Shown here: one piece after another, positions 16,129-24,712 of the stretch
Position numbering within the stretch: the first letter of the stretch is position 1
Layout of the letters: each line of letters starts with the position of its first letter
Assembly: GCF_000710615.1 (NCBI RefSeq)
Contig: NZ_JDTH01000002.1
Coordinates: forward strand, 1 to 64,000
Direction: 5' to 3'
Source: Haladaptatus cibarius D43
GTDB taxonomy: Archaea; Halobacteriota; Halobacteria; Halobacteriales; Haladaptataceae
Length of the DNA stretch: 64,000 nucleotides
Position numbers and translations under genes: made by a program
Notes under the pieces: model-generated
What the model was told of the DNA's origin: nothing
The model's database searches: none
Seen by the model: the letters and a program-made list of their open reading frames with translations, nothing else

Positions 16129-17331
16129 ATGCAGGCAATTGTCAATGGAGCGGTTCACACGGTTTCCGAAGCAGGCACTATCGAAAACGGAACCGTGCTG
16201 TTCGAGGACGGCGAAATCGTCGCGGTCGGCGCGGATACGGACGTTGACGTACCGGAGGACGCCGAGGTCATCGACGCAGGTGGAAAACCGGTCACGCCGG
16301 GACTCGTGGAGGCCCACAGCCACGCCGGGATGGGCGAGTGGGGCGAACCGGAAGACGGCGACGTGAACGAACTTACCGACCCCGTGACGCCGCACGTCAA
16401 CGCGCTCGATGGCTTCCACCCGCGCGACGAGGAACTGCAACACGCCTATCAGGGCGGCGTGACGACCGTCAGCGCCCGAATGGGAAGCGCGAACGTCGTC
16501 GGTGGAATCATCTGCTCGATGAAAACCTACGGCGACCTCGCCGACGAAATGCTGATTCAGGAAGACGGCATGAAGGCCGCGCTGGGCGAGAACCCGAAGC
16601 GCGTTCACGGCGACCAGAACGGGCGCGAACCCACCACGCGGCCCGGAATCGCGGCCACCCTCCGACAGGCGCTCATGGACGCCGAGGATTACGTTTCCCG
16701 ACGCGAGAAGGCCGAGGAGGACGGCGACCCATTCGACCGAGATTTGGGACTGGAAAACCTCGCGCGAGTCGTGGAGGGCGACCTCCCGCTTCGCGTTCAC
16801 GCCCACCGCGCGGACGACATTGCGACCGTCTTTCGTATTGCAGACGAGTTCGGTGTTGCCGACCTTTCCATCGAACACGCGACAGAGGGCCACGTCCTCG
16901 CCGACGAGTTCGTAAAACGCGACGTGCCAGCCATCGTTGGACCATCGCTCTATTCGGGTGCGAAGTACGAACTGTCGAATATTACGTTCGAAACCGCTGG
17001 AATCCTCCACGATGCAGGTGTGAAAGTCGCCATCCAGACCGACGCGCCGGTGCTCCCGCAGGAGCATCTGGACGTCTGTGTCGGCTTGGCGATTCGGGAG
17101 GGTCTTCCCGAGGAGGTTGCCTTGGAAACCGTGACCCGCAACCCCGCCGAGATTCTGGGAATCGAAGACCGTGTGGGGACGTTGGAAGAAGGCACTGATG
17201 CGGACGTTGTCGTATGGGATGGCGAACCGTTCGAAATCACTTCTGACGCGGCGCACGTTTTCGTCGATGGTCAGCACGCGTATGATTCGGAGCGCGACGA
17301 CCGCGACCCCCGCGACGAATACGCGTGGTGA
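16129..17331 (+). CDS. Amidohydrolase (imidazolonepropionase-like)
   Basis: This 400-residue metal-dependent hydrolase has a composite N- plus C-terminal beta domain around a TIM barrel. It has the HxH metal motif (His63, His65) in VEAHSHAGMG, later histidines in LRVHAHRADD and SIEHATEGH, and the catalytic Asp in AIQTDAPVLPQEH. The C-terminus carries the usual TRNPAEILGIEDRVGTLEEGTDADVVVWDG. It may cleave a cyclic amide or dipeptide; specificity is unknown. A TATA-like CTAATTT near 16098 lies about 30 nt upstream, so it probably has its own promoter. Confidence 0.92.
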   Translation: MQAIVNGAVHTVSEAGTIENGTVLFEDGEIVAVGADTDVDVPEDAEVIDAGGKPVTPGLVEAHSHAGMGEWGEPEDGDVNELTDPVTPHVNALDGFHPRDEELQHAYQGGVTTVSARMGSANVVGGIICSMKTYGDLADEMLIQEDGMKAALGENPKRVHGDQNGREPTTRPGIAATLRQALMDAEDYVSRREKAEEDGDPFDRDLGLENLARVVEGDLPLRVHAHRADDIATVFRIADEFGVADLSIEHATEGHVLADEFVKRDVPAIVGPSLYSGAKYELSNITFETAGILHDAGVKVAIQTDAPVLPQEHLDVCVGLAIREGLPEEVALETVTRNPAEILGIEDRVGTLEEGTDADVVVWDGEPFEITSDAAHVFVDGQHAYDSERDDRDPRDEYAW

Positions 17332-18077
17332 AGTGTGGACTGCCTGTGTGTATCGTCGCTGGAATATGTTCAAAAGAGACGTTAGGTAATCACGACAACA
17401 CATGACCGCCCCGACGGCGAAATCAGCAATACGAACGTGAGGTTAGTGGAGAATCGGGAGCAAATCACGACTCCAATGAAACCGCCACCGCACCCCGACG
17501 ACCACATTCCTCCCCAACCGACTCCTTCACTTCGTTCAGTCGTCCCTCGCGTGACAGCCAGCAGACCCTCGGCGGCACGTGCCTCGGGCCTGCTGGCGCA
17601 CGCGCCACGATGGTTTGTGAAGATTCCGGACTTCCGAATTTGCCATGTGGCGCGCGCTAACGAGCCTTCGAGGACTTCACGTCCGAGAAGGTGAGAGAAA
17701 GTCGCGCGAGGGATGAGTGAACGAGCGCCAGCGAGTGAGCGAATCGGTTGGGGAGGCGTGTGGCGAACGAGATTTCGTAGAATCTCGATTGCGAGCGGCG
17801 AAGCCGCGAGCGCGGTGGCGGTGGCGGTCATATGTTGTCGTGAATTGCTATCGAAAAACTACCCAATCTCAATCGCGTACTGCTGATTTCGTCGTTGTGG
17901 CGGTTTCATTGGAGTCGGGAATTGTAATCCGCCGATATGAGATGATTTCATACGAGAAGAAGCCACTATTCCTGTATCCAAAACCGGCAACAACTAACAA
18001 CACTACTACACCAAGCCCATCCCAAACCCCTCGCAGCAATCGATAGAATTTTTCGGTGAGACACTATACAAAACCTC
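17332..18077. other. Intergenic region holding composite element B
   Basis: No protein gene is seen in these 746 bp. The stretch 17383-17924 is taken by a composite palindromic element (separate entry). The last 150 bp (17925-18077) form the promoter region of the nuclease-helicase gene, with AT-rich sequence but no single clear TATA box. Confidence 0.55.
17383..17924. mobile_element. Composite palindromic MITE-like element B with interlocked ends
   Basis: Two pairs of terminal inverted repeats interlock. The pair ending in cacgacaaca is 17383-17410 (left) and 17823-17846 (right). The pair with cacgactccaatgaaaccg is 17461-17486 (left) and 17897-17924 (right). The interior repeats the arm motifs CTCCCCAACCGA / TCGGTTGGGGAGG and TCCCTCGCG / GCGCGAGGGATGA. 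It includes a GAGATTTC-GTA-GAATCTC hairpin, and carries the shared core at 17618-17657 in the opposite orientation to elements A and C. There is no transposase. Confidence 0.65.
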
Positions 18078-20774
18078 GTGAATATACGGGGGACTGTCGC
18101 CGAGCCGGGCGAGGTACGAACCGTGACCACTCGGTACGGCGAGCGCGAACTCGCGGAAATACTCGTCAAACCGGACGATGACGCGCCGAAGACGGTGACG
18201 CTGTGGGGCAAGTGGACGGAGAGCGCGGAACTCCTCGAAGAAGGCATGGAACTGCTGGTAACGGACGCCGAGGAGTCCGAGTTCGACGGAGAAGCGACCT
18301 ACGCGACGAGCAAGGAATCCTACGTCGTGGTCGAACCCGGCTTTCTGGTGAACGTGACCGACGTTCGCTCGTGGGTGCAGTGCCCCCGGATGTACTATCT
18401 GAACAAACTGTCCGGAATCCCACTCAACTATCCGGTCATCAAAGGGACAATCGTCCACGAGGTGTTCGGCGACCTACTCCGGGGGCGGGAGTTGGACGAC
18501 TCGATAGACGAACGGGTCGAGGAAGCGGGCCTCGAACTCGGCCTGCTCGGACGCGAAACCGACGAAGTCGCGGGCGAAGTGCGCCAGAACGCCGCCGCAA
18601 TCGAGGGGTGGCTCGAACAGGGCGTGCTGGACGACACGGACGACTGGCGAAGCGAATACACGCTCATCAGCGAGCGATTCGGCATCAAAGGACGATGCGA
18701 CGCCCTCCGGCGCGGGATGCCGGTCGAGTTGAAGACTGGCAAGAACACGAACCGCGACCCGCGATTTCAGGACAAGATTCAGGCGGCCTGCTACGCCCTG
18801 CTCCTGCAAGAGCGCGACGTTCCGGCGGACACGGGAACCCTGCTCTACACGAAAAACTCCGCCTTGGACAGAACCGAGGAATCCGGCGACCTCTCGCCCG
18901 CGAAGGAGTTCTCGATTGCGAAGGGCCTGCTCGAATTCGTCGTCAGAACCCGCAACGAAATCGCGGCGATGGAGTTCGACATGGGCGTTCCGACGGGCTA
19001 CGAGGCGAACGCGAAGTGCCAGTACTGTTTCGAGAAGGACACCTGTATGGTCGTCTCGGGCCGCCTCGGACAGGAGTCGAAAGCCGGGCAAATCGGCACG
19101 CCGATTCCGGAACACGAGCGCGAGTACTTCGACCGAAAGTACCGGGAAATCGAGAAAGAACGACGGGCAACCCACGCGGAGTACGCCAAACTGTGGAAGC
19201 AGACGGCAGAAGAACGCGCGGACGACGACCGCGCACTCATCGGTTTGGAACCCGCGGGACAAACCCAAATCGAGGGGGAGCGCTGGGAACTCCGCGCGAA
19301 AAAGACGGACGACGCGGTTTCGAAGATTCGAGAGGGCGACGTGGTGCTGGCCAGCGACGGGCACCCGGTTGACGGCCACGGCGAACTGGCGCGAGTGAAG
19401 AAATTGGGAACAGAAATCGTCGTCACGACCGACGAACCGGTCGAACTGCACCGACTCGACGTGTATCCCTCGGAACTGTCCGCGGACAGGATGCTCACCG
19501 CGCTTCACGACGCTCTTTTGAAGGGCGACCCGCGACGGAAAGCCGTCCTGTTCGGGGAGCAAGAACCCGAGTTTGCGGAGCAAAACGAAGCCTACATCCA
19601 GAACAACGAATCGCAGAACGCGGCAGTCAATTTGGCGGTCAACGCCGAGGACTGTGCCCTCATTCACGGCCCACCGGGTACCGGAAAAACCTACACCATC
19701 GCACGGACGATTCGGGCGCTGGTTGAGGACGACAACCGGGTTTTACTCTCGGCGTTCACGAATCGCGCGGTGGACAACGCGCTGGAAGCCCTGCGGGAAC
19801 AAGGCTTCGAAGACATCGTTCGCGTCGGCACGGAAAACGGCGTTCGTGAGGATATGCAGGACGTTCGATTGGAGTACGGCGGCGACCCCGGAACGCGCGC
19901 CGCGGAACTCAAACAGGCGAGCGTCGTCGCCGCGACGACCGCGACCTGTGGCTCGCGTATCATGCGCGAACAGGCCTTCGACGTGGCACTCGTGGACGAA
20001 GCCTCGCAGTTGACCGAACCGGCGACTCTCGCGGCAATCAACCTCGCGGAGCGGTTCGTTCTGGTCGGCGACCATCACCAACTGCCGCCTGTCGTGAGAG
20101 CGGAAAACTCGGAGTCACACTCCGCGGAAAGCGCGAACGATGAAGCCGTGAGCGGCGACCTTTCCGAATCGCTGTTCGAACGACTCGTGGAACAGTATCC
20201 CGACGCATCGGTCATGCTCGAACGTCAGTATCGGATGGCCCAGCAGATTCAGGCGTTTTCGTCGCAGGAGTTCTACGACGGGGTGCTTCGCCCTGCAAAC
20301 GGCGAGGTCGCTGGCCAGCGACTCGCCGACATCCCCGGAGTCGATACGGAAGCGCTTCCGGTGGAACTCGACGGCTGGGTAACGTTCGCCGATTCCGGCG
20401 GGAAGGCGGTCGGCAACACGAATCCGGGAGAGGCAGAGCGCGTGAAAGAACTCGTGTCCCAGTTCGCGGAGGCAGGCGTCAATCACGAAGACATCGGCGT
20501 CATTGCGCCGTTCCGGGCGCAGGTCGCGGAAATCTCGCGCCGGGTTCCGGATTCGGTCGCGGTCGATACGGTGGACAGGTTCCAAGGGTCGAGCAAGGAG
20601 GCCATCATCGTTTCCTTTGTTGCGACAGGTGATTTGGACAGTCCGATTTTCGACGACTATCGCCGGGTGAACGTCGCGCTCACTCGGGCGAAAAAAGCTC
20701 TCGTCCTCGTCGGCGACGAAACCGCCCTCCGCTCTGCTCCGCTGTACGACCGAATGGTCGATTGGGCGACGTGA
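18078..20774 (+). CDS. Dna2-like fusion of Cas4-type Fe-S nuclease and SF1 helicase
   Basis: This 898-residue protein uses a GTG start. Residues about 95-325 form a RecB/Cas4-like nuclease. It has Cys102 in QCPRMYYL, His in IVHEVFGDLL, the PD-(D/E)xK-type GRCDALRRGMPVELKTGKN (205-223), and a final cluster KCQYCFEKDTC (313-322), giving four Cys for an Fe-S cluster. From about 500 onward is a superfamily 1B helicase: Walker [10 protein letters not shown] (about 530), VDEASQL (about 640), GDHHQLPPVV, LERQYRM, DRFQGSSKEAIIV and NVALTRAKKAL. The family processes flaps and double-strand ends; this one probably works in replication or repair. No neighbouring cas genes are present. Confidence 0.9.
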   Translation: MNIRGTVAEPGEVRTVTTRYGERELAEILVKPDDDAPKTVTLWGKWTESAELLEEGMELLVTDAEESEFDGEATYATSKESYVVVEPGFLVNVTDVRSWVQCPRMYYLNKLSGIPLNYPVIKGTIVHEVFGDLLRGRELDDSIDERVEEAGLELGLLGRETDEVAGEVRQNAAAIEGWLEQGVLDDTDDWRSEYTLISERFGIKGRCDALRRGMPVELKTGKNTNRDPRFQDKIQAACYALLLQERDVPADTGTLLYTKNSALDRTEESGDLSPAKEFSIAKGLLEFVVRTRNEIAAMEFDMGVPTGYEANAKCQYCFEKDTCMVVSGRLGQESKAGQIGTPIPEHEREYFDRKYREIEKERRATHAEYAKLWKQTAEERADDDRALIGLEPAGQTQIEGERWELRAKKTDDAVSKIREGDVVLASDGHPVDGHGELARVKKLGTEIVVTTDEPVELHRLDVYPSELSADRMLTALHDALLKGDPRRKAVLFGEQEPEFAEQNEAYIQNNESQNAAVNLAVNAEDCALIHGPPGTGKTYTIARTIRALVEDDNRVLLSAFTNRAVDNALEALREQGFEDIVRVGTENGVREDMQDVRLEYGGDPGTRAAELKQASVVAATTATCGSRIMREQAFDVALVDEASQLTEPATLAAINLAERFVLVGDHHQLPPVVRAENSESHSAESANDEAVSGDLSESLFERLVEQYPDASVMLERQYRMAQQIQAFSSQEFYDGVLRPANGEVAGQRLADIPGVDTEALPVELDGWVTFADSGGKAVGNTNPGEAERVKELVSQFAEAGVNHEDIGVIAPFRAQVAEISRRVPDSVAVDTVDRFQGSSKEAIIVSFVATGDLDSPIFDDYRRVNVALTRAKKALVLVGDETALRSAPLYDRMVDWAT

Positions 20775-20807
20775 ACGTTTTCGTGGGTCGGATTCGTATT
20801 TCGGTGT

Positions 20808-22031
20808 GTGAACCTTGGCAATCTCTCGAATCTCTCGCTTCCAGACTGCGACGTGACCGTTCTCGAACCTCCCGGCGGAAGCGCAATTGACCCCCGTGAG
20901 GCCGCCGAGGAGGCGGTCGAAACTCCACACGGGCCACTGCTTTCCGAAATCGTCTCACCCGACGAAACCGTCGCAATCGTCGTCACGGACGTGACTCGCG
21001 CGACCCCGGACGATATTCTGTTGGACGTGCTTCTCTCGGAACTCAAAGAGGCGGGCGTTCCCCGAAACCAAATCACGGTCGTCATCGGCCTCGGTTTGCA
21101 CCGGCCAATGTCCGACGAGGAAATCGCGGACGCTCTCGGCGAACACGCAGACCTCGCCGAGAACCACGACGCCGATTCCGTGGTCGAAGTCGGCCGGGTG
21201 GAATCGGGCGACGACGAAATCCCAATCGAACTGAACCCGACTGTCGCGGACGCTGACCGCGTGCTTTCGACGGGGATGGTCGAACCCCACCAGTACGCGG
21301 GCTTTTCCGGCGGGGCGAAGACGGTGGCAATCGGCGCGGGTGGCGAATCGCTCATTCGCTACACGCACGGGCCGGAGATGCTCGCGCACGACGGTGTCCG
21401 ACTGGGTCGAATCGAGGACAATCCTTTCCGCGAAACGCTCAATTCGGCGGGCGACGTAATCGGCGTCGATTTCTGTCTGAACGTTACACACGGGCCGAGC
21501 GGGATTCTCGGAGCAAGTGCAGGGCACCACCGCGATGTGGTTTTCAACCTCGCAGAAACCGCGAAAGAAGTACTGTCGGTTCAGGTCGAAGAACAATTCG
21601 ACGCAGTCGTCGCGGGCGTTCCGGACACGAAAGCGACCAATCTCTATCAAGCCTCGCGCGCCGCGACCTACGTCGTCCTCGGCGACCGAAATCCACTGCG
21701 TTCTGGCGGTCGCGTCGTCGTCCCCGCCGAACTTCCTGAGGGTGCGGGTGAAGGTCGTGGCGAACGGCGGTTTTACGACCGACTCGCCGACGCCGAGGAC
21801 GCCGGGTCGTTGTACGAAGCGATGCGCGCAGGATACGAACCGGGCGCACAGCGGGCGTTCGTCGTGGCGCGCGCGCTGCGCGACCACGACGTGTACGTGA
21901 CGGGAAGCGAGCATCCGGAAATCGTTGAAGACTGCTTGATGTACGCCCGCGAGTCGATTTTGGACGCAGTCGAACCCGGAAGCGAGGTGCTGGTCGTGCC
22001 GAACGCACTGGAAACGCTGTTGGTGGAGTAA
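20808..22031 (+). CDS. larA: LarA-family nickel-pincer racemase-like protein
   Basis: This 407-residue protein (GTG start) has the LarA N-terminal features: VTDVTRATPDDILL, the IGLGLHRPMSDEE histidine motif (about 97), VEPHQYAGFSGGAKTVAIG with the lysine that can anchor the nickel-pincer nucleotide, and RYTHGPEML. LarA enzymes racemise lactate or related 2-hydroxy acids. The C-terminal domain has GGRVVVPAELPEGAG and YVTGSEHPEIVEDC. Cofactor-making LarB, LarC and LarE are not in this window, so activity on lactate is unproven. It begins 33 nt after the nuclease-helicase stop and may be co-transcribed with it. Confidence 0.8.
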   Translation: MNLGNLSNLSLPDCDVTVLEPPGGSAIDPREAAEEAVETPHGPLLSEIVSPDETVAIVVTDVTRATPDDILLDVLLSELKEAGVPRNQITVVIGLGLHRPMSDEEIADALGEHADLAENHDADSVVEVGRVESGDDEIPIELNPTVADADRVLSTGMVEPHQYAGFSGGAKTVAIGAGGESLIRYTHGPEMLAHDGVRLGRIEDNPFRETLNSAGDVIGVDFCLNVTHGPSGILGASAGHHRDVVFNLAETAKEVLSVQVEEQFDAVVAGVPDTKATNLYQASRAATYVVLGDRNPLRSGGRVVVPAELPEGAGEGRGERRFYDRLADAEDAGSLYEAMRAGYEPGAQRAFVVARALRDHDVYVTGSEHPEIVEDCLMYARESILDAVEPGSEVLVVPNALETLLVE

Positions 22032-22201
22032 CGAAACTGGATACTGTTTTTCACATTTCGGCGTTCACTATCAGCAACAGAATCGTACAGGTTCGCCGTC
22101 CTGCCTCGCCCGTACACACGGGGTCAATGGTGGGTACAAGGCCATTCTATATTAAGATAATTGGAAAAATAATTATATTATTATGATAGAGTTAGAATAA
22201 T
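22032..22201. promoter_or_regulatory. AT-rich promoter region of the beta-helix protein
   Basis: Bases 22141-22200 are almost pure A/T, unlike the flanks, with TATATTAAGATAATTGG and ATTATATTATTATGATAG. Several TATA boxes are possible 20-55 nt before the GTG at 22202, so the exact start site cannot be read. Confidence 0.45.
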
Positions 22202-24676
22202 GTGAATTCCGAAAAAGAAGATACTGGACAACGCGAGACCGACGAAGACATCGAATCCTGCCGACGACGCGATTATTTGAAACTAGGCGCGACTGCCGTC
22301 ACGGGGGCCGCATTTGCTGGCGCTGTCGCAACTGGGTCGGTGAGTGCCGCAACGACGCGCAAGGGAATCTCGTTCAGCACGGTAGTGGACGCGGTCGACG
22401 ACCTCGGGTGGGACCCGGATGGCGATGTCGAAATCCCACCGCCAACTGACGACGACACGCTCATCGAGGTGCCACCGGGTGAGTACGTCTTCCCGAGCGG
22501 CAACTCGGACAATGCCTTCGTTTATGGAACGCTCAAGAACTGGGGTATTCGCGGCACGGGAACCAGTCCCGGTGACGTGGTGTTCCGCACATCAGACGGC
22601 AACTCGGAAAACTTCGTCTTCTCCACCTATAGCTCGGACGGTGTGCTCATCGAGAACGTAACATTCGATAACACGAAGCAGAAGGAGGGTGGCGACATCG
22701 GTCTCATTCTCGAAGGACAGGACAACATCGAAGTTCACGACGTGGAGACCATTGGTTTCTCCGGTCAGGAACCGTACTGCCGCGAATCGATTCACGTGAT
22801 ACTGTACGACTCGGCCGGCGAAGCTAACGTCGTCAACTACAAGAAAACCGGCCCGTCGGTATTCGTCGGACATGGCGAATCGGACGGTGGTGGACACATA
22901 AACCGGAATCACGACGGACTCGTCAGGTTCAAAAATTGTCGCATCGAGAATCAGGGTGGAGACGGCGGCCTCTACACCGGCAAACACGACGGAAAAGTTA
23001 TTTTCGAGGATTTCTATTTCGCCAACAACGACATGGCCGCCATTCGAACCGGTGCGGGTTCGGAACTCCACAACAGTGAAATCGTCATGGACACCGACAA
23101 CGACCATCCGGACAACGTCTTTATTGACGACGACCCTGACACCTCCGAAGACGAATCCCCGACTGGCGCGCAAGGTATCTACTTCAGCAGTGCCCAGTTC
23201 GGAAAATCCGGCGGCGGCGTCTACAACTGCGACATCAAGATGCTCTCTACCTACAACGATTCCATGGGAGCAATCCGCGTCAATCCATGCGACGGTAACC
23301 TCGAAATCAAGGACACCACGATTACGGTCGAACTCACAGACAGCGACGGGATGCCTGCGATATTGGCCCTTGGCCCTGAAGACCAGCGAGGTAGCACCCA
23401 TCAAATTCCAGAAAAACCGTGGGGGTTGACCATCGACAATGTCACCATCAACGGCAACGGGGAGTTCAGAACGAACGACAACGGATTCATATACAAGGGC
23501 GTCGTTGTCCTCGAAAACCGCCCCGGTTCAGTCGTTCGAAACTCCTGTATCGAAACGACTGGCGGGGCACCGGGTATCGACTTCATGAACTCGGACAACT
23601 GTTCCGTCGAGAACACGAACATCAACGTTGACGGAACCGCTATTCTGCCAACAAGCGGCGTCTCGAAAAGCGGCATTACCTACGACGAAGCGTGTCCGCT
23701 TCCAGATGACGGGACTTCCCCGACAGAACCCTCGTACAGCGGTGCAACTGCCGTTGAAATCCCTCACGTCAGCGACACGACGAAGGCAGGGGTTCAGTTC
23801 GACCTCACGAACGAAGCCGATTCGAACCTCACCATCACCGGAATGTCAATCACTTCCGCCGACACCAGCATCGACCGTCTGTACGACAACAGCGATTCCG
23901 TCGGCGAGTGGGTCAGCGAGCTGTACATCGACGCGGACGTGCAAACCGGTGTGACGGACGTAAGCGGTGCCACGAGTCTCCCTACGACGCTTGACTTGGA
24001 TGCTGATGGGTGGGACGATTCCGCCGACGCCAACGCCATTCTCTCCGCCGGTTCCTCGGCCACCGTCTCGCTCGGCCGATTCGAGTCCGGCACCACGCCC
24101 GTCGAGATGGTCGGCGAATCCATGGACATTAGCATCGACTACACCGTCGGCGGGACGAGCGGAACGAAATCGTTCACCGTCACGCCGACCGACGGCACCA
24201 CCGCAGACCTCACGTATGGCAACGACGCGACGGCGACCGACATTTCCCACGACAGTAGCACGAAACAGTGTGCCGTGGAGTTCAGCGTCACGAACAACGC
24301 CGGGACGGAGATGACGCTCACCGAAATGACCGTCACGCCCGCCGACACCAGCATCGACGGTCTGTGGTGTCGCACCGAAGCAATCGGCAAGTGGGAGAGC
24401 GAAATCTACGTCGAATCGGACGTGCAGGCTGGCGTGACCGACGTAAGCGCTGGCGCATCGCTCCCTCGAACCTTCGATATGGATGCCGATGGCTGGTCGG
24501 ACAGCGCCGACGCAAACGCCATCCTCTCGTCCGGTTCGACCGCGGGCGTTTTTCTCTCACGATTCGAATCGAACGACTCGCTAGTCGAGATGGGCGGAAA
24601 ATCCGTCGATGTGACTATCGACTATACGCTCGCAAGCGGCGAGAGTGGATCGGAGACGCTCACGCTCCAGCCCTGA
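22202..24676 (+). CDS. Tat-exported right-handed beta-helix protein with two C-terminal repeat modules
   Basis: This 824-residue protein uses a GTG start. A Tat signal sits after a short acidic leader: CRRRDYLKLGATAVTG to VSAATT (about 20-49). Residues about 60-500 look like a right-handed parallel beta-helix, with many short turns rich in N, D and G and phrases such as IEDTTITVEL-like and NVTFDN-like strands, as in pectate-lyase-type carbohydrate-active proteins. Residues about 515-660 and 672-824 are a duplicated module with shared phrases: TSID(R/G)L, V(Q)xGVTDVS, LD(L/M)DADGW and DSADANAIL. No catalytic residues could be assigned. It is probably extracellular, a polysaccharide lyase, hydrolase or surface adhesin. 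Confidence 0.8.
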   Translation: MNSEKEDTGQRETDEDIESCRRRDYLKLGATAVTGAAFAGAVATGSVSAATTRKGISFSTVVDAVDDLGWDPDGDVEIPPPTDDDTLIEVPPGEYVFPSGNSDNAFVYGTLKNWGIRGTGTSPGDVVFRTSDGNSENFVFSTYSSDGVLIENVTFDNTKQKEGGDIGLILEGQDNIEVHDVETIGFSGQEPYCRESIHVILYDSAGEANVVNYKKTGPSVFVGHGESDGGGHINRNHDGLVRFKNCRIENQGGDGGLYTGKHDGKVIFEDFYFANNDMAAIRTGAGSELHNSEIVMDTDNDHPDNVFIDDDPDTSEDESPTGAQGIYFSSAQFGKSGGGVYNCDIKMLSTYNDSMGAIRVNPCDGNLEIKDTTITVELTDSDGMPAILALGPEDQRGSTHQIPEKPWGLTIDNVTINGNGEFRTNDNGFIYKGVVVLENRPGSVVRNSCIETTGGAPGIDFMNSDNCSVENTNINVDGTAILPTSGVSKSGITYDEACPLPDDGTSPTEPSYSGATAVEIPHVSDTTKAGVQFDLTNEADSNLTITGMSITSADTSIDRLYDNSDSVGEWVSELYIDADVQTGVTDVSGATSLPTTLDLDADGWDDSADANAILSAGSSATVSLGRFESGTTPVEMVGESMDISIDYTVGGTSGTKSFTVTPTDGTTADLTYGNDATATDISHDSSTKQCAVEFSVTNNAGTEMTLTEMTVTPADTSIDGLWCRTEAIGKWESEIYVESDVQAGVTDVSAGASLPRTFDMDADGWSDSADANAILSSGSTAGVFLSRFESNDSLVEMGGKSVDVTIDYTLASGESGSETLTLQP

Positions 24677-24712
24677 GTCGGACGAGCCGTTTATTATTTT
24701 CTGGCAACGAAG

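Noticed and set aside
17717-18046. Frames inside element B
   Set aside because: Open reading frames in both strands arise from GC-rich palindromic arms; they differ between elements A, B and C and have no recognisable domain.
18078-20774. CRISPR-associated Cas4
   Set aside because: The N-terminal domain is Cas4-like, but it is fused to an SF1 helicase as in Dna2, and no cas genes or repeat-spacer array were found in the window.
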